A stretch of DNA of 64,000 nt, from positions 62,001-126,000 of the forward strand of contig NZ_QFXK01000027.1 of assembly GCF_003261635.1 (NCBI RefSeq), read 5' to 3'. The notes under the pieces were generated by a model that was given only the letters and a program-made list of their open reading frames with translations, did no database searches and was not told the DNA's origin. Position numbers and translations under genes: made by a program. The stretch comes from Kribbella monticola (GTDB lineage: Bacteria > Actinomycetota > Actinomycetes > Propionibacteriales > Kribbellaceae). Positions within the stretch are counted from its first letter, which is position 1. Every line of letters starts with the position of its first letter. Shown here piece after piece: positions 18,235-26,373 of the stretch.

Positions 18235-19308
18235 CTACTGGAAGACGGCCTCGATCAGGCGATCCGTGGCGTGGCCGTCGTCGAGATGGCAGTACTTCGC
18301 GCGAAAGGCGTCGTACGCTCCGGCGTACGACGTCCGGAGCGACTCTTCGTCGTTCAGTACCGCGGTCAGCTCAGCCGTCGTCGTCACGAGCGGCCCGGGC
18401 GCCTCGGCCTCCAAATCGAAGTAGAAGCCGCGGAGCTGGTCGCGGTAGCCGGCCAGGTCGTAGGTGTAGAAGATCATCGGCCGGCCGGTGATCGCGAAGT
18501 CGAACATCGTCGACGAGTAGTCGGTGATCATCAGATCGGAGGCCAGGTAGAGCGCCTGGATGTCCGGGTGACTGCTCACGTCCAGCACGCGGGGATGCCG
18601 CGGCACCGGCGACGACGCCGCGACCAGGTGGTGGAACCGGAACAGCAGAACGGTGTCTTCCGGCGTATTGGCGAGCACCTGCTCGACCTCGGCGGCCAGA
18701 GGGTTCGGCTTGGCCGTCCCGGTGAGCGCGTCGTCGCGCCAGGTGGGGGTGTAGAGGACCGCGCGGGCGCTGGGGGAGAGGCCGAGCTCGGCGCGGGTCT
18801 TGTCCCGGAGTTCGGCGGCGTTCGGCCCGGAGAGCGCGTCGTTGCGCGGGTAGCCGATTTCGAGCACCGATCCGTCGTACCGGAAGGCACTTGAGAGCTT
18901 CTCGGTCGAGAAGTGGTTCGGTGAGACGAGGTAGTCCCACCGCTTGACGTCTCTGGCGAGGCGTTTGGCGTAGAGATCTGCTCCGTCGTACTGGGCGTCT
19001 GGGACATCGAAGCCGACCCGCTTGAGCGGCGTCCCGTGCCACAGCTGCACGTACGTCGTCCTGCTCGTCTTCAGCGGGTAGCGCGGCATCATGTCGTTGT
19101 TGAGGAAGTACTTCGCTGCGGCGATCCGGGCGAAGTACGCCGGGGTGTTGCGGACCACGCGGCCCACGTCGTCGGGGAGCTCCACATCCTGGTCGGAGAC
19201 GACCCAGATGCGGCGCAGGTCGGGGCGGAGTACGCCGAGGCGCTCGGAGACCGCGCGCGGACTGTCAGCGTACTTGCCCCGCCAGCTCTCGAAGACGACC
19301 GTGCTCAT
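18235..19308 (-). CDS. TagF/TagB-like CDP-glycerol glycerophosphotransferase
   Basis: 357 residues from ATG at 19308, overlapping the TauE stop by one base (TGATG). Motifs of the CDP-glycerol:poly(glycerophosphate) glycerophosphotransferase family are visible: YVQLWHGTPLKRVGF in the first half and LMITDYSSTMFDFA in the C-terminal half, followed by RPMIFYTYDL. These enzymes transfer glycerol-phosphate or related units to teichoic-acid-like polymers or capsular polysaccharides at the cytoplasmic membrane face. It is the last gene of a three-gene operon with the APS kinase and TauE-type transporter, which suggests a polymer carrying both phosphodiester and sulfate groups. Acceptor unknown. Confidence 0.8.
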   Translation of the reverse strand: MSTVVFESWRGKYADSPRAVSERLGVLRPDLRRIWVVSDQDVELPDDVGRVVRNTPAYFARIAAAKYFLNNDMMPRYPLKTSRTTYVQLWHGTPLKRVGFDVPDAQYDGADLYAKRLARDVKRWDYLVSPNHFSTEKLSSAFRYDGSVLEIGYPRNDALSGPNAAELRDKTRAELGLSPSARAVLYTPTWRDDALTGTAKPNPLAAEVEQVLANTPEDTVLLFRFHHLVAASSPVPRHPRVLDVSSHPDIQALYLASDLMITDYSSTMFDFAITGRPMIFYTYDLAGYRDQLRGFYFDLEAEAPGPLVTTTAELTAVLNDEESLRTSYAGAYDAFRAKYCHLDDGHATDRLIEAVFQ

Positions 19309-20321
19309 CAGCTTTGAACCTTCTGTTCGAGTTGGTCTGGCGGGGTGGTCCCGTCGGTGGTGGTGCCGGCGGTTGCCCCTGTTGCGTCGGTTGCGTCTGT
19401 TGCGTCGGGAGCGGCGTCGGCTCGGGCGAGCATCGGGAAGCCGTGGCGGCGGCGGACCAGCATCCACAGCGGCGGCGCGATCAGGGCGGCGCCGAGCAAG
19501 GCCAGTCCGGTCGCGGCATTCGGTACGCCCAGGAGCTTCAGCGCGGAGGCCAGCAGCACGAAGGCGAGGACGCGGCGGATCAGGCCGCCCGGCGCGCGGG
19601 ACGAGATCCGTGCGCCCAGCCAGACGCCCGGCACGCAGCCGACCAGCATCGCGGCGGTCAGATTGAGTTGGAATTCGCCGAACAGCAGATGCCCCAGCGC
19701 GGCCGAGGCGACCAGCGGCACGGCCTGCAGCAGGTCGGTGCCGACCAGTTCGCTCGCTTTCAGGCCCGGGTAGAGCGCCATCAGCGCGATGATGATCAGC
19801 GAACCCGAACCAACTGAGGTCAGGCCGACAACGAGGCCGCCGAGCACCCCGACAAGGATCGTTGGGAGCGGCCGGGCGGTGAGCTTCGGCCGGCCCTGGG
19901 GGAGTGGCGGGAGCAGACCGTCGCGCTTGCGGGCGCGCTCGACCAGGCGGATGTACGCGCGGACAGCCAGTCCGGTCGCGGCGATCAACAGCGCGACGCC
20001 GAGCGCCCGCTGGATGATCGTCTGCACTTCTTCGCCGTCGCCGAGCGCCCTGGCGATGAGCACACCGCCGAACGCCGCCGGGATCGACCCCACACACAAC
20101 CAGCCGACGAGCTTGAGGTGAACAGTGCCCCGCTTGAGATGAACCGCCGCCCCAACCGGCTTCATCACCGCACTCGCGACGAGGTCGCTGGAAACAGCAG
20201 CAAGCGGCGGCACGCCGAAAAACAACACCAACACGGGCGTCATCAACGCGCCCCCACCCATCCCAGTCAGCCCAACCACAACGCCCACCCCAAACGCCGC
20301 AGCCGCCAACCCCCAATCCAC
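19308..20321 (-). CDS. TauE/SafE family sulfite/sulfonate-type anion exporter
   Basis: 337 residues, GTG start at 20321 with GGAGG 8 bases upstream. The two-half TauE/SafE pattern is visible: GLTGMGGGALMTPVLVL near the N-terminus and GLTSVGSGSLIIIAL in the middle, with about eight hydrophobic segments. The family moves sulfite, sulfoacetate or other organic anions across the membrane. The C-terminal tail is low-complexity (ATDATDATGATAG), apparently tandem-repeat expansion. Three bases separate it from the APS kinase stop. The neighbour suggests a sulfur-related anion, but that is inference. Confidence 0.85.
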   Translation of the reverse strand: MDWGLAAAAFGVGVVVGLTGMGGGALMTPVLVLFFGVPPLAAVSSDLVASAVMKPVGAAVHLKRGTVHLKLVGWLCVGSIPAAFGGVLIARALGDGEEVQTIIQRALGVALLIAATGLAVRAYIRLVERARKRDGLLPPLPQGRPKLTARPLPTILVGVLGGLVVGLTSVGSGSLIIIALMALYPGLKASELVGTDLLQAVPLVASAALGHLLFGEFQLNLTAAMLVGCVPGVWLGARISSRAPGGLIRRVLAFVLLASALKLLGVPNAATGLALLGAALIAPPLWMLVRRRHGFPMLARADAAPDATDATDATGATAGTTTDGTTPPDQLEQKVQS

Positions 20322-20324
20322 AGC

Positions 20325-22073
20325 TCACCCCTCCACTTGCACATCAACCGCCAACCCCTGCCCCCCAGGCAAGCCCTCCGCCCCCCGCGCGCCCTGCCCG
20401 CTCTCCGCGCTCTCCGCATCCTGCTGCGTGACCCGCGCGCTCTCCGCGCTCTCCGCGCTCTGCGCGCTCTGCGCGACCTGCGCGACCTGCGCGACCTGCG
20501 CGGCCTCCGCGCTCTGCGCGACCTGCGCGGCCTCCGCGCTCTGCGCGACCTGCGCGGCCTCCGCGCTCTGCGCGACCCGCGCGGCCTCCGCGCTCTGCGC
20601 GACCCGCGCGATCTGCGTTGGCAGCCAGCCGCCTGCCTCGAGATAACCGGTGATGACGGCCAGCGACTCATCGAAGGAGGCCCCAGTCGTGTCCACCCGC
20701 AGTTCGGCGTCCAGCGGCTCGTCGTACGGGTCGCTGATCCCCGTGAACTGCGTGACCACACCAGCCCGCGCCTTCTTGTACAGCCCTTTCACGTCCCGCC
20801 GCTCGCACTCTTCCAGCGACGTCGCGACGTGAACCAGCACGAGATCTCCAACCGCTTCAACCATCTCGCGAACGGCGGCCCGCGATTCGGCGTACGGCGC
20901 GATCGGCGCGCACACCGCGATCCCACCGTGCCGCGCGACCTCAGCCGCCACGAACCCGATCCGCCGCACGTTCAGATCCCGCCCAGCCCGATCGAACCCG
21001 AGCCCCGACGACAGCAACCGCCGTACGACGTCCCCATCCAGCAACGTCACAGCCCGATCCACCTGCGCGGTCAGGTAATCCGCCAGCCCCTTGGCCAGCG
21101 TCGACTTCCCCGACCCCGAGAACCCGGTGAAGAACACCACCACCCCACGCTCCCGCCGAGGCGGCCGCCACCGACTGAGCACAGGCATCACCTTGTCCAG
21201 CAACACATCCGCGCTACCAGCCAGCTCACTGGTTGCCTCACGCAACCGTTCGAGACCTTCAACCCAAAGCCCATCACCGCCCCGCGCGTCCGCCACCCGG
21301 GCGTCCGCGTCCCGCGAGTCAGCCGCGTGCGAGTCCGCCTCCTGAGAGTCCGCCTCCTGCGAGTCCGCCTCGTGCGAGTCAGCCTCCGGCGAGTCCGCCT
21401 GCCGCGAGTCAGCCTCGTGCGCGCCAGCTTCCGCCGCCGAACGCAGACGCCAAAGGTGCGTTCCTTCAAGCCTGGCAGCGATCGCGGCTCCCAGCGCTTC
21501 ATCGACGCCTGTCCCACGCCAGCTCACAGGAAGCGGCACCAGCGTGAAATCCGCCGGCGCTACCACCTCCAGGCAGTGCCTAAGTACTGCAGCAGGCACC
21601 CCATCCGGACTGGTACCTCCCGCAGGCACGACCAGCACCACGTCATCCGCCCCAAGCCGACGCACGCCTTCAACGTCAAGTTCGGTCAACGGCCGCGCCG
21701 CCACCACAACAACCCGCGTCCGCCCCTCGGCGTCAGGCAACTCGACGCCCTCACCAACGCCCGCCAGCCGCCCCTCGATCCACCCCTGCCCCGCGCCCGC
21801 CGCCGACGAAAGCTCGCTCAGCACAGCAACCGGCGTCGACTCACAGTCACCAACCACAACCTCGCCCGCCGCAAGCCCACGAGCGATCTCGTCCTCAGAA
21901 GCCGGAATCCGCACCCGTCCGTCACCCGGAGACTCACCCGCAGTGACATCCCCCAATACCGCGAACGGCAACCTCACCCCCAGCAGCGCCAGCCGAACAT
22001 CCGCAACGGTCCGATCGCAGGGACAAACCACCGGCGACCCAGCCCGTCGCTCCTCGACCGCGCGCCACTGCAT
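20325..22073 (-). CDS. cysC: Adenylylsulfate (APS) kinase with extra N-terminal domain and two low-complexity segments
   Basis: 582 residues from ATG at 22073, preferred over GTG at 22127 because GGAGGAAG lies 8 bases upstream. APS kinase phosphorylates APS to PAPS, the donor for sulfotransferases. The kinase domain (about 310-480) has the P-loop GFSGSGKST, LLDGDVVRR, the RIGFVAAEVARHGG segment and YKKARAGVVTQFTGISDPYD. The first 200 residues include ESTPVAVLSEL, reminiscent of the PUA-like part of ATP sulfurylases, but no sulfurylase active site was recognised. A linker of ADSxE repeats (about 218-264) and an AQSAE/AQVAQ-repeat tail (about 484-557) are unusual for the family. First gene of the operon with the TauE- and TagF-like genes. 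Confidence 0.85.
   Translation of the reverse strand: MQWRAVEERRAGSPVVCPCDRTVADVRLALLGVRLPFAVLGDVTAGESPGDGRVRIPASEDEIARGLAAGEVVVGDCESTPVAVLSELSSAAGAGQGWIEGRLAGVGEGVELPDAEGRTRVVVVAARPLTELDVEGVRRLGADDVVLVVPAGGTSPDGVPAAVLRHCLEVVAPADFTLVPLPVSWRGTGVDEALGAAIAARLEGTHLWRLRSAAEAGAHEADSRQADSPEADSHEADSQEADSQEADSHAADSRDADARVADARGGDGLWVEGLERLREATSELAGSADVLLDKVMPVLSRWRPPRRERGVVVFFTGFSGSGKSTLAKGLADYLTAQVDRAVTLLDGDVVRRLLSSGLGFDRAGRDLNVRRIGFVAAEVARHGGIAVCAPIAPYAESRAAVREMVEAVGDLVLVHVATSLEECERRDVKGLYKKARAGVVTQFTGISDPYDEPLDAELRVDTTGASFDESLAVITGYLEAGGWLPTQIARVAQSAEAARVAQSAEAAQVAQSAEAAQVAQSAEAAQVAQVAQVAQSAQSAESAESARVTQQDAESAESGQGARGAEGLPGGQGLAVDVQVEG
20400..20620 (-). repeat. In-frame tandem repeat coding the C-terminal AQSAEA tail of the APS kinase
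   Basis: Repeats built on GCGCTCTGCGCGACCTGCGC (plus strand), in multiples of three bases, so the frame is kept. They encode alternating VAQSAEAAQVAQ. Copy number could vary by slippage. Confidence 0.8.
21280..21425 (-). repeat. In-frame repeat coding the ADSxE linker of the APS kinase
   Basis: Imperfect 15- to 18-base units (GCGAGTCCGCCTCC-type on the plus strand) encode an EADSQEADSHEADS linker between the N-terminal domain and the kinase domain. Acidic and probably flexible. Confidence 0.75.
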
Positions 22074-22861
22074 ACGCGTAACTTCCTCCAGCACACCAGC
22101 CCCCCAGCTGTGATCACCCGCACCCACGCAGGCACCCCGTCAACTTAGCCCCCGGTAACTCCCCGTCACCCGCGCCCAGTCTCCCCCATTCCCACCCCAG
22201 ATGCCACCACCACCCCACAACCCACCAGCACGCACTTACCCCCCGCCCAACGAGCGCGCCCAACTGCGTACCCGAGCAGCGCGACCAACGGCGTACCCGA
22301 GCAGCGCGTGCGACACGCGTGCCCGAGCAGCGCGAGCAACGGCGTACCCGAGCGGCGCGTACAACGGCGTACCCGAGGCGCGTACGACGCGCGTACCCGA
22401 GCGGCGCGAGCAACGGCGTACCCGAGCAGCGCGTACAACGGCGTACCCGAGGCGCGTACGACGCGCGTACCCGAGCGGCGCGTACAACGGCGTACCCGAG
22501 GCGCGTACGACGCGCGTACCCGAGGCGCGTACGACGCGCGTACCCGAGCGGCGCGTACAACGGCGTACCCGAGGCGCGTACGACGCGCGTACCCGAGGCG
22601 CGTACGACGCGCGTACCCGAGGCGCGTACAACGGCGTACCCGAGGCGCGTACGACGCGCGTACCCGAGCGGTGCGTACAACGGCGTACCCGAGCAGCGCG
22701 ACCAGCTGCGCACCCGAACAGCGCGACCAACTGCGCACCCGAACAGCGCGTACGACGCGCGGGACCGAGGAGCGGATACGACCTGTGTGCCCCGCGCCTG
22801 CGAACTGCGCCGGGGGAGCGTGTGCGAACTGCGTGCCCGAGGAGGGGTCTCGTCGAAGGGG
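22074..22861. other. Long intergenic region upstream of the APS kinase operon
   Basis: About 790 bases without a credible gene. Positions 22266-22771 are a tandem-repeat array described separately. Positions 22074-22260 are C-rich on the plus strand, with candidate leader sequence for the minus-strand operon. Open frames exist on both strands but follow the repeat composition and change frame between unit types. Confidence 0.6.
22266..22771. repeat. About 20 tandem 24- to 26-base units forming short GC-rich hairpins
   Basis: Each unit begins GCGTACCCGAG (variants GCGTGCCCGAG, GCGCACCCGAA). Two main forms alternate: a 25-base one ending GGCGCGTACAACG and a 24-base one ending GCGCGTACGACGC. 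The 24-base form contains GCGCGT-ACG-ACGCGC, a small perfect hairpin. I counted 20 units over 505 bases. Mixed 24/25 lengths break any single reading frame, which argues against coding. Outer units are more diverged than inner ones, as expected if the array grows from the centre. Confidence 0.85.
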
Positions 22862-23344
22862 TTAGCGCCAGCGGTCGAAGAACCGGCGCTTTGTGGCCGG
22901 CTGTGGCGGATTCTGCGGTTGAACAGGCTGGGGTGCTGGGCCGACGTTCAGACCGAGTGCTGTTGCGTAGATGGCGATGCTGTCCTCGGGGCCGTTCTGG
23001 TAGCGCTTCATGACGCGTTGGACGGGCCAGATCGTGGCGCCGTCGGCCAGGGTCAGCTCGACGTTGATCTCGTTCCGCGGATCCTCGTCGTTCGCCTGCC
23101 AGGTGCCGCCGGCGTTGCGTCGGAAGACTTCGCCGACGTAGGCACCCAGCGCGAAGATCCGCGAACCGAGGTCGGTCGCCAGCAGGCCGCCCGGCGTCGG
23201 TTGCCCACGGTCTGAGTTGTCGTCGAAGAACCGATCGATCGACCACAGGCTCTGCGCGCTGAAGTCCGCCTGGTAGCCGGACGACTGGAGAGCGTACGAG
23301 ATCATCTCCGCGGATGCGTCGATGTCCTCGATGAGCGAAGCCAT
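22862..23344 (-). CDS. Small protein of unknown function
   Basis: 160 residues from ATG at 23344, chosen for GGAGG about 8 bases upstream; the frame extends further but without support. No signal peptide or membrane helix. The protein begins MASLIEDIDASAEM, has a central segment FALGAYVGEVFRRNAGGTW, then VELTLADGATIWPVQRVMKRY, and ends with a Pro/Gln-rich tail and basic RRFFDRWR. The middle resembles small uncharacterised actinobacterial proteins, and I cannot assign a family. It lies just upstream of the hairpin repeat array, on the same strand as the APS kinase operon. Confidence 0.7.
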   Translation of the reverse strand: MASLIEDIDASAEMISYALQSSGYQADFSAQSLWSIDRFFDDNSDRGQPTPGGLLATDLGSRIFALGAYVGEVFRRNAGGTWQANDEDPRNEINVELTLADGATIWPVQRVMKRYQNGPEDSIAIYATALGLNVGPAPQPVQPQNPPQPATKRRFFDRWR

Positions 23345-23538
23345 TGGATCGATCCTCCGTTTCCGAGCGACAAGTGAGCGAGAGACTACCGCCGCGAGGG
23401 TCATCAGCAACGACCCTCACAGAGGAACGCACCGGACCTCTGTGCTCCTGCGGCCTTGGTCAGGTGCCGCATCTGCCGCATCAGGATGGCCAGACAAGCC
23501 GTCTCAATTCTCAAGCAGGCCTGCTGACAAGCAGGGTG

Positions 23539-24951
23539 CTACCTTCGGCGGGCGTAGGTCGTAGCGGCGAGGTTGTAGGCGAGGTCTTGGGCCACCTGAA
23601 AGGCGTCGTCCTCGTCGAGGCGGTGTTCGACGACGAGTTTGGCAAGGTAGCCGGCGTCGATCCGCCGTGCCAGGTCATGGCGGGCCGGGATCGACAGGAA
23701 GGCGCGTGTGTCGTCGACGAAGCCGGAAGTGTTGTAGAAGCCGGCTGTCTCGGTCACCAATTCGCGGAACCGGCGCATCCCATCCGGGCTGTCGAGGAAC
23801 CACCAAGGCGCACCCAGCCGCAGGCTCGGATAGACCCCCGCCAGCGGTGCGAGCTCACGCGAGTAGACAGTCTCGTCCACCGTGAACAACACCATCCGAA
23901 ACCCCTCGGCATGACCGAAGCGCTCCAGCAGCGGCCGCAGCGACCGGGTGAACTCGGCCGCCACCGGAATGTCGTGCCCCTGGTCGGGCCCGTACGTCGA
24001 GTGGATCGCCGGATCGTGATCCCGTAGTACGCCCGGATGCAGTTGCATCACGAGTCCGTCCTCGGCAGAGATCGCCGCCATCTGGAACAACATGTGCCCA
24101 GCGAAGGCGGCCGCATCAACCGCGGACACCTCGCCTCGCAGAGCGGACGCATAGATACGCGCCGCCTCGCCCTGCTCCAGCGGTGTAGCCGCCGCGCTCA
24201 GATGCCCGTGGTCGGTAGCCAAAGCGCCGGCCGCGATGAACGCCTGCCGCCGTTGCCTGAGCGCCTCCAGGTAGCCCTCGTACGACGAGGTGTCGGCGCC
24301 AGCCAGTTCGCCGAGTTGACCGGCGAGGTCGCTCCAGCCGGGCCGGTCGAGGTGAACCAACGCGTCGGGACGGAAGGTCGGGATCACCCGGCCGGGCAGG
24401 TCGGCCGCGATCTTCGCGTGCTGAGCGAGATCGTCGGTCGCCGCATCGGTGGTCGAGATGACCTCGATCCCGAACCGGTCGAGCAACGCGCGAGGCCGGA
24501 ACTCCGGCTCCTTCAGACGCGCGGAGATCTCGTCGTACAAGTCGTCGGCCGTCTCGGCGGATGGTGCGACCGTCAGCCCGAGGACTTCGGCGAACTCGTG
24601 CTCGAGCCAGTACCTGCTCGGCGTACCGAGGAAGAGGTGCCAGTGGGAGCAGAACTCCCGCCAGATCTCGCGTGGCTCGGCCGTCCGGGTGCCGTCGAGA
24701 CGGGGGAGGCCCAGCCGGTCGGGCGAAACGCCTTGGGATATGAGCATGCGGGTCACGTAGTGGTCCGGCACGACCAGCAGGTCGGCTGGATTGCCGAATG
24801 CCTCGTCCGCAGCGAACAAGGCAGCATCAACATGCCCATGCAGGCAGAGCAGTGGCAGCGACCGGGTCGATTCATGGATCCGCCGGGCGACATCGCGCGC
24901 CTCGCCGGCGGGCAGGGCGCGGTCCGGGTGGGGCTGCAGAGCCTTCGGCAT
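23539..24951 (-). CDS. uxaC: Uronate (glucuronate) isomerase
   Basis: 470 residues, the normal length for UxaC, from ATG at 24951 with GGAGG upstream. It interconverts D-glucuronate with D-fructuronate (and D-galacturonate with D-tagaturonate) in hexuronate catabolism. The amidohydrolase-type HGHVD metal motif is near residues 36-40. FLGTPSRYWLEHEF, LHPGVLRDHDPAIHSTYGPD and the C-terminal RHDLARRIDAGYLAKLV segment are family features. It is divergent from the LacI-type regulator, and the intergenic region carries twin palindromes, so it is probably repressed without hexuronate. Confidence 0.92.
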   Translation of the reverse strand: MPKALQPHPDRALPAGEARDVARRIHESTRSLPLLCLHGHVDAALFAADEAFGNPADLLVVPDHYVTRMLISQGVSPDRLGLPRLDGTRTAEPREIWREFCSHWHLFLGTPSRYWLEHEFAEVLGLTVAPSAETADDLYDEISARLKEPEFRPRALLDRFGIEVISTTDAATDDLAQHAKIAADLPGRVIPTFRPDALVHLDRPGWSDLAGQLGELAGADTSSYEGYLEALRQRRQAFIAAGALATDHGHLSAAATPLEQGEAARIYASALRGEVSAVDAAAFAGHMLFQMAAISAEDGLVMQLHPGVLRDHDPAIHSTYGPDQGHDIPVAAEFTRSLRPLLERFGHAEGFRMVLFTVDETVYSRELAPLAGVYPSLRLGAPWWFLDSPDGMRRFRELVTETAGFYNTSGFVDDTRAFLSIPARHDLARRIDAGYLAKLVVEHRLDEDDAFQVAQDLAYNLAATTYARRR

Positions 24952-24985
24952 GAGTCCTCCGTCAGGTATCGGCTGCAACGTGTGC

Positions 24986-24999
24986 TGCAAAGGATTGCA
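24986..24999. promoter_or_regulatory. Putative LacI-family operator, copy 1
   Basis: TGCAAAGGATTGCA has arms TGCAA/TTGCA around a 4-base core. An identical copy lies 98 bases away at 25084-25097, both within the 199-base divergent uxaC/regulator region. A related GAGCGCTTTC element sits between them at 25041-25050. The binding protein is inferred to be the adjacent LacI-type regulator. Confidence 0.65.
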
Positions 25000-25083
25000 G
25001 TGATCAAAGCGTGACACAAGTCCAGGAAATAAAGAAAATCGAGCGCTTTCCACAGAGCGCGGAAGGACCACTTGACACAGTGT

Positions 25084-25097
25084 TGCAAAGGATTGCA
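25084..25097. promoter_or_regulatory. Putative LacI-family operator, copy 2
   Basis: Second exact TGCAAAGGATTGCA. It lies just downstream of TTGACA (25072-25077), in the spacer of a possible plus-strand promoter (weak -10 near 25096-25101), a position that would block RNA polymerase at the regulator's own promoter. Confidence 0.65.
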
Positions 25098-25150
25098 GAC
25101 TCGCTCCACGGCACCGCGTCGCAGTGCCTGTGAGCGATAGGGAGGTGGCC

Positions 25151-26152
25151 ATGCCCGCAACGATTCGCGATGTCGCGCGCCTGGCCGGCGTCTCCCCATC
25201 CACCGTCTCGCGGGCGCTTTCGCTGCCGCACGTGGTCAACCCCACGACCCGCGCCCGGGTGATGGCTGCCGCCGACAGCCTCGGTTACGCGCCGAACAAG
25301 GCAGCCCGTGGACTGATCACCGGTCGAACCGGCAACATCGGCCTGGTCGTGCCCGACCTCGCGAACCCGTTCTTCCCGAGCGTGGTCAAGGGTGTCCAGG
25401 CCCGCGCCGTCGAGTCCGATGTGGCGGTCTTCCTGGCCGACTCCGACGAGGACGCAGCTGCCGAGATCGGTCTGGTGCGGGCGCTGGCCAAACAGGTCGA
25501 CGGACTGATCCTGTGTTCGCCGCGGTCGTCCGACCACGAGCTCATCGGCATCGCGCAGGAGACCAACGTCGTGCTGATCAACCGGCTCGTCGAGGGCGTT
25601 CCCGCGGTGACGTTCGACAACGAAGAAGGAATGCGGCTGGCGGTTGACCACCTTGTCGCGCTCGGCCATCGCAGGATCGCGTGGGTCGGTGGGCCGAAGG
25701 CATCCTGGTCCAACCGGCACCGCAAGATCGGGCTGTACTCCGCGGTGCACGACCACCGGGTCGAGCTGGCTCCGGTCGGTTCGTTCCAGCCCACCTACGA
25801 GGGAGGTATGGCCGCCGCCGACCAGGTGGTCGCCACCCGCGCGACCGCGGTGATCGCCTACAACGATCTGGTCGCGATCGGGCTGCTGGCTCGACTGCAT
25901 GCGCGGGGAATCTCGGTGCCTGACGACCTCAGTGTGGTCGGCATCGACGACATCGCCATGTCCCGGATGGCCCGCCCCGCCCTGACCACCGTGCGGTTGC
26001 CGAAGCAGAAGTCCGGCCGGCTTGCCGTCGAGTTGCTGCTCGGACTGCTGGAGGATCGCGATCCCGGTTCGATCAGCCTTCGCGCAACTCTGCACGGCGA
26101 ACTGATGGTGCGGGCCTCCAGCGGCGTGGCACCCGACTCCGCACACCCCTGA
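25151..26152 (+). CDS. LacI-family transcriptional regulator of the hexuronate cluster
   Basis: 333 residues from ATG at 25151 (GGGAGGTGGCC upstream). The N-terminal helix-turn-helix is clear (TIRDVARLAGVSPSTVSRAL, residues 3-22), with a hinge near residue 55. A periplasmic-binding-protein-type sensor domain follows (NIGLVVPDLANPFFPSVVKG ... VVGIDDIAMSRMARPALTTV). It diverges from uxaC and is followed by the PfkB remnant and the oxidoreductase, so it probably controls both directions in response to a hexuronate intermediate. Effector not identifiable from sequence. Confidence 0.9.
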   Translation: MPATIRDVARLAGVSPSTVSRALSLPHVVNPTTRARVMAAADSLGYAPNKAARGLITGRTGNIGLVVPDLANPFFPSVVKGVQARAVESDVAVFLADSDEDAAAEIGLVRALAKQVDGLILCSPRSSDHELIGIAQETNVVLINRLVEGVPAVTFDNEEGMRLAVDHLVALGHRRIAWVGGPKASWSNRHRKIGLYSAVHDHRVELAPVGSFQPTYEGGMAAADQVVATRATAVIAYNDLVAIGLLARLHARGISVPDDLSVVGIDDIAMSRMARPALTTVRLPKQKSGRLAVELLLGLLEDRDPGSISLRATLHGELMVRASSGVAPDSAHP

Positions 26153-26166
26153 AACGGAGGACGCCG

Positions 26167-26373
26167 GTGGTAGTTGATCAGATGGGTGCCAGTGACTCGT
26201 TTGCCGGTACGGTCACGGCGCGGCTTGCCCTCGGCGACCCGTTGATCGACGCCGTGAGGCTTGGCGTTTCTGCCGCCTTGCTTTCCGTCGGCGGTCTCGG
26301 CGGTGCCGGTCATGTCGCGACTCTTGAAGAATCACAGGCCCATCCGGCCCGAGCGGTGGAGGTTTGCGGATGA
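26167..26373 (+). pseudogene. C-terminal remnant of a PfkB-family sugar kinase (2-keto-3-deoxygluconate kinase-like)
   Basis: A 68-codon frame with GTG start and its own GGAGG ribosome site. It begins exactly at the second PfkB signature (VVDQMGASDSFAG, where Asp is the usual catalytic base) and continues with ARLALGDPLIDAVRLGVSAALLSV, the standard end of the fold. The N-terminal roughly 230 residues with the sugar-binding site are missing. Its stop overlaps the next gene's start (ATGA). Expected pathway partner: KDG kinase. It is most likely a deletion remnant kept for translational coupling; a functional mini-protein is possible but unlikely. Confidence 0.7.

Noticed and set aside
22073..22127. 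GTG at 22127 as the APS kinase start
   Set aside because: No ribosome site there, whereas ATG at 22073 has GGAGGAAG at ideal spacing.
22266..22771. Possible CRISPR array
   Set aside because: There are no unique spacers: the units are directly tandem and all related, and no cas genes are nearby.
22114..23432. Arg/Ser/Tyr-rich open frames on both strands over the hairpin array
   Set aside because: Composition only reflects the repeat. Unit lengths of 24 and 25 bases change frame between copies, and no ribosome site or homology is seen.
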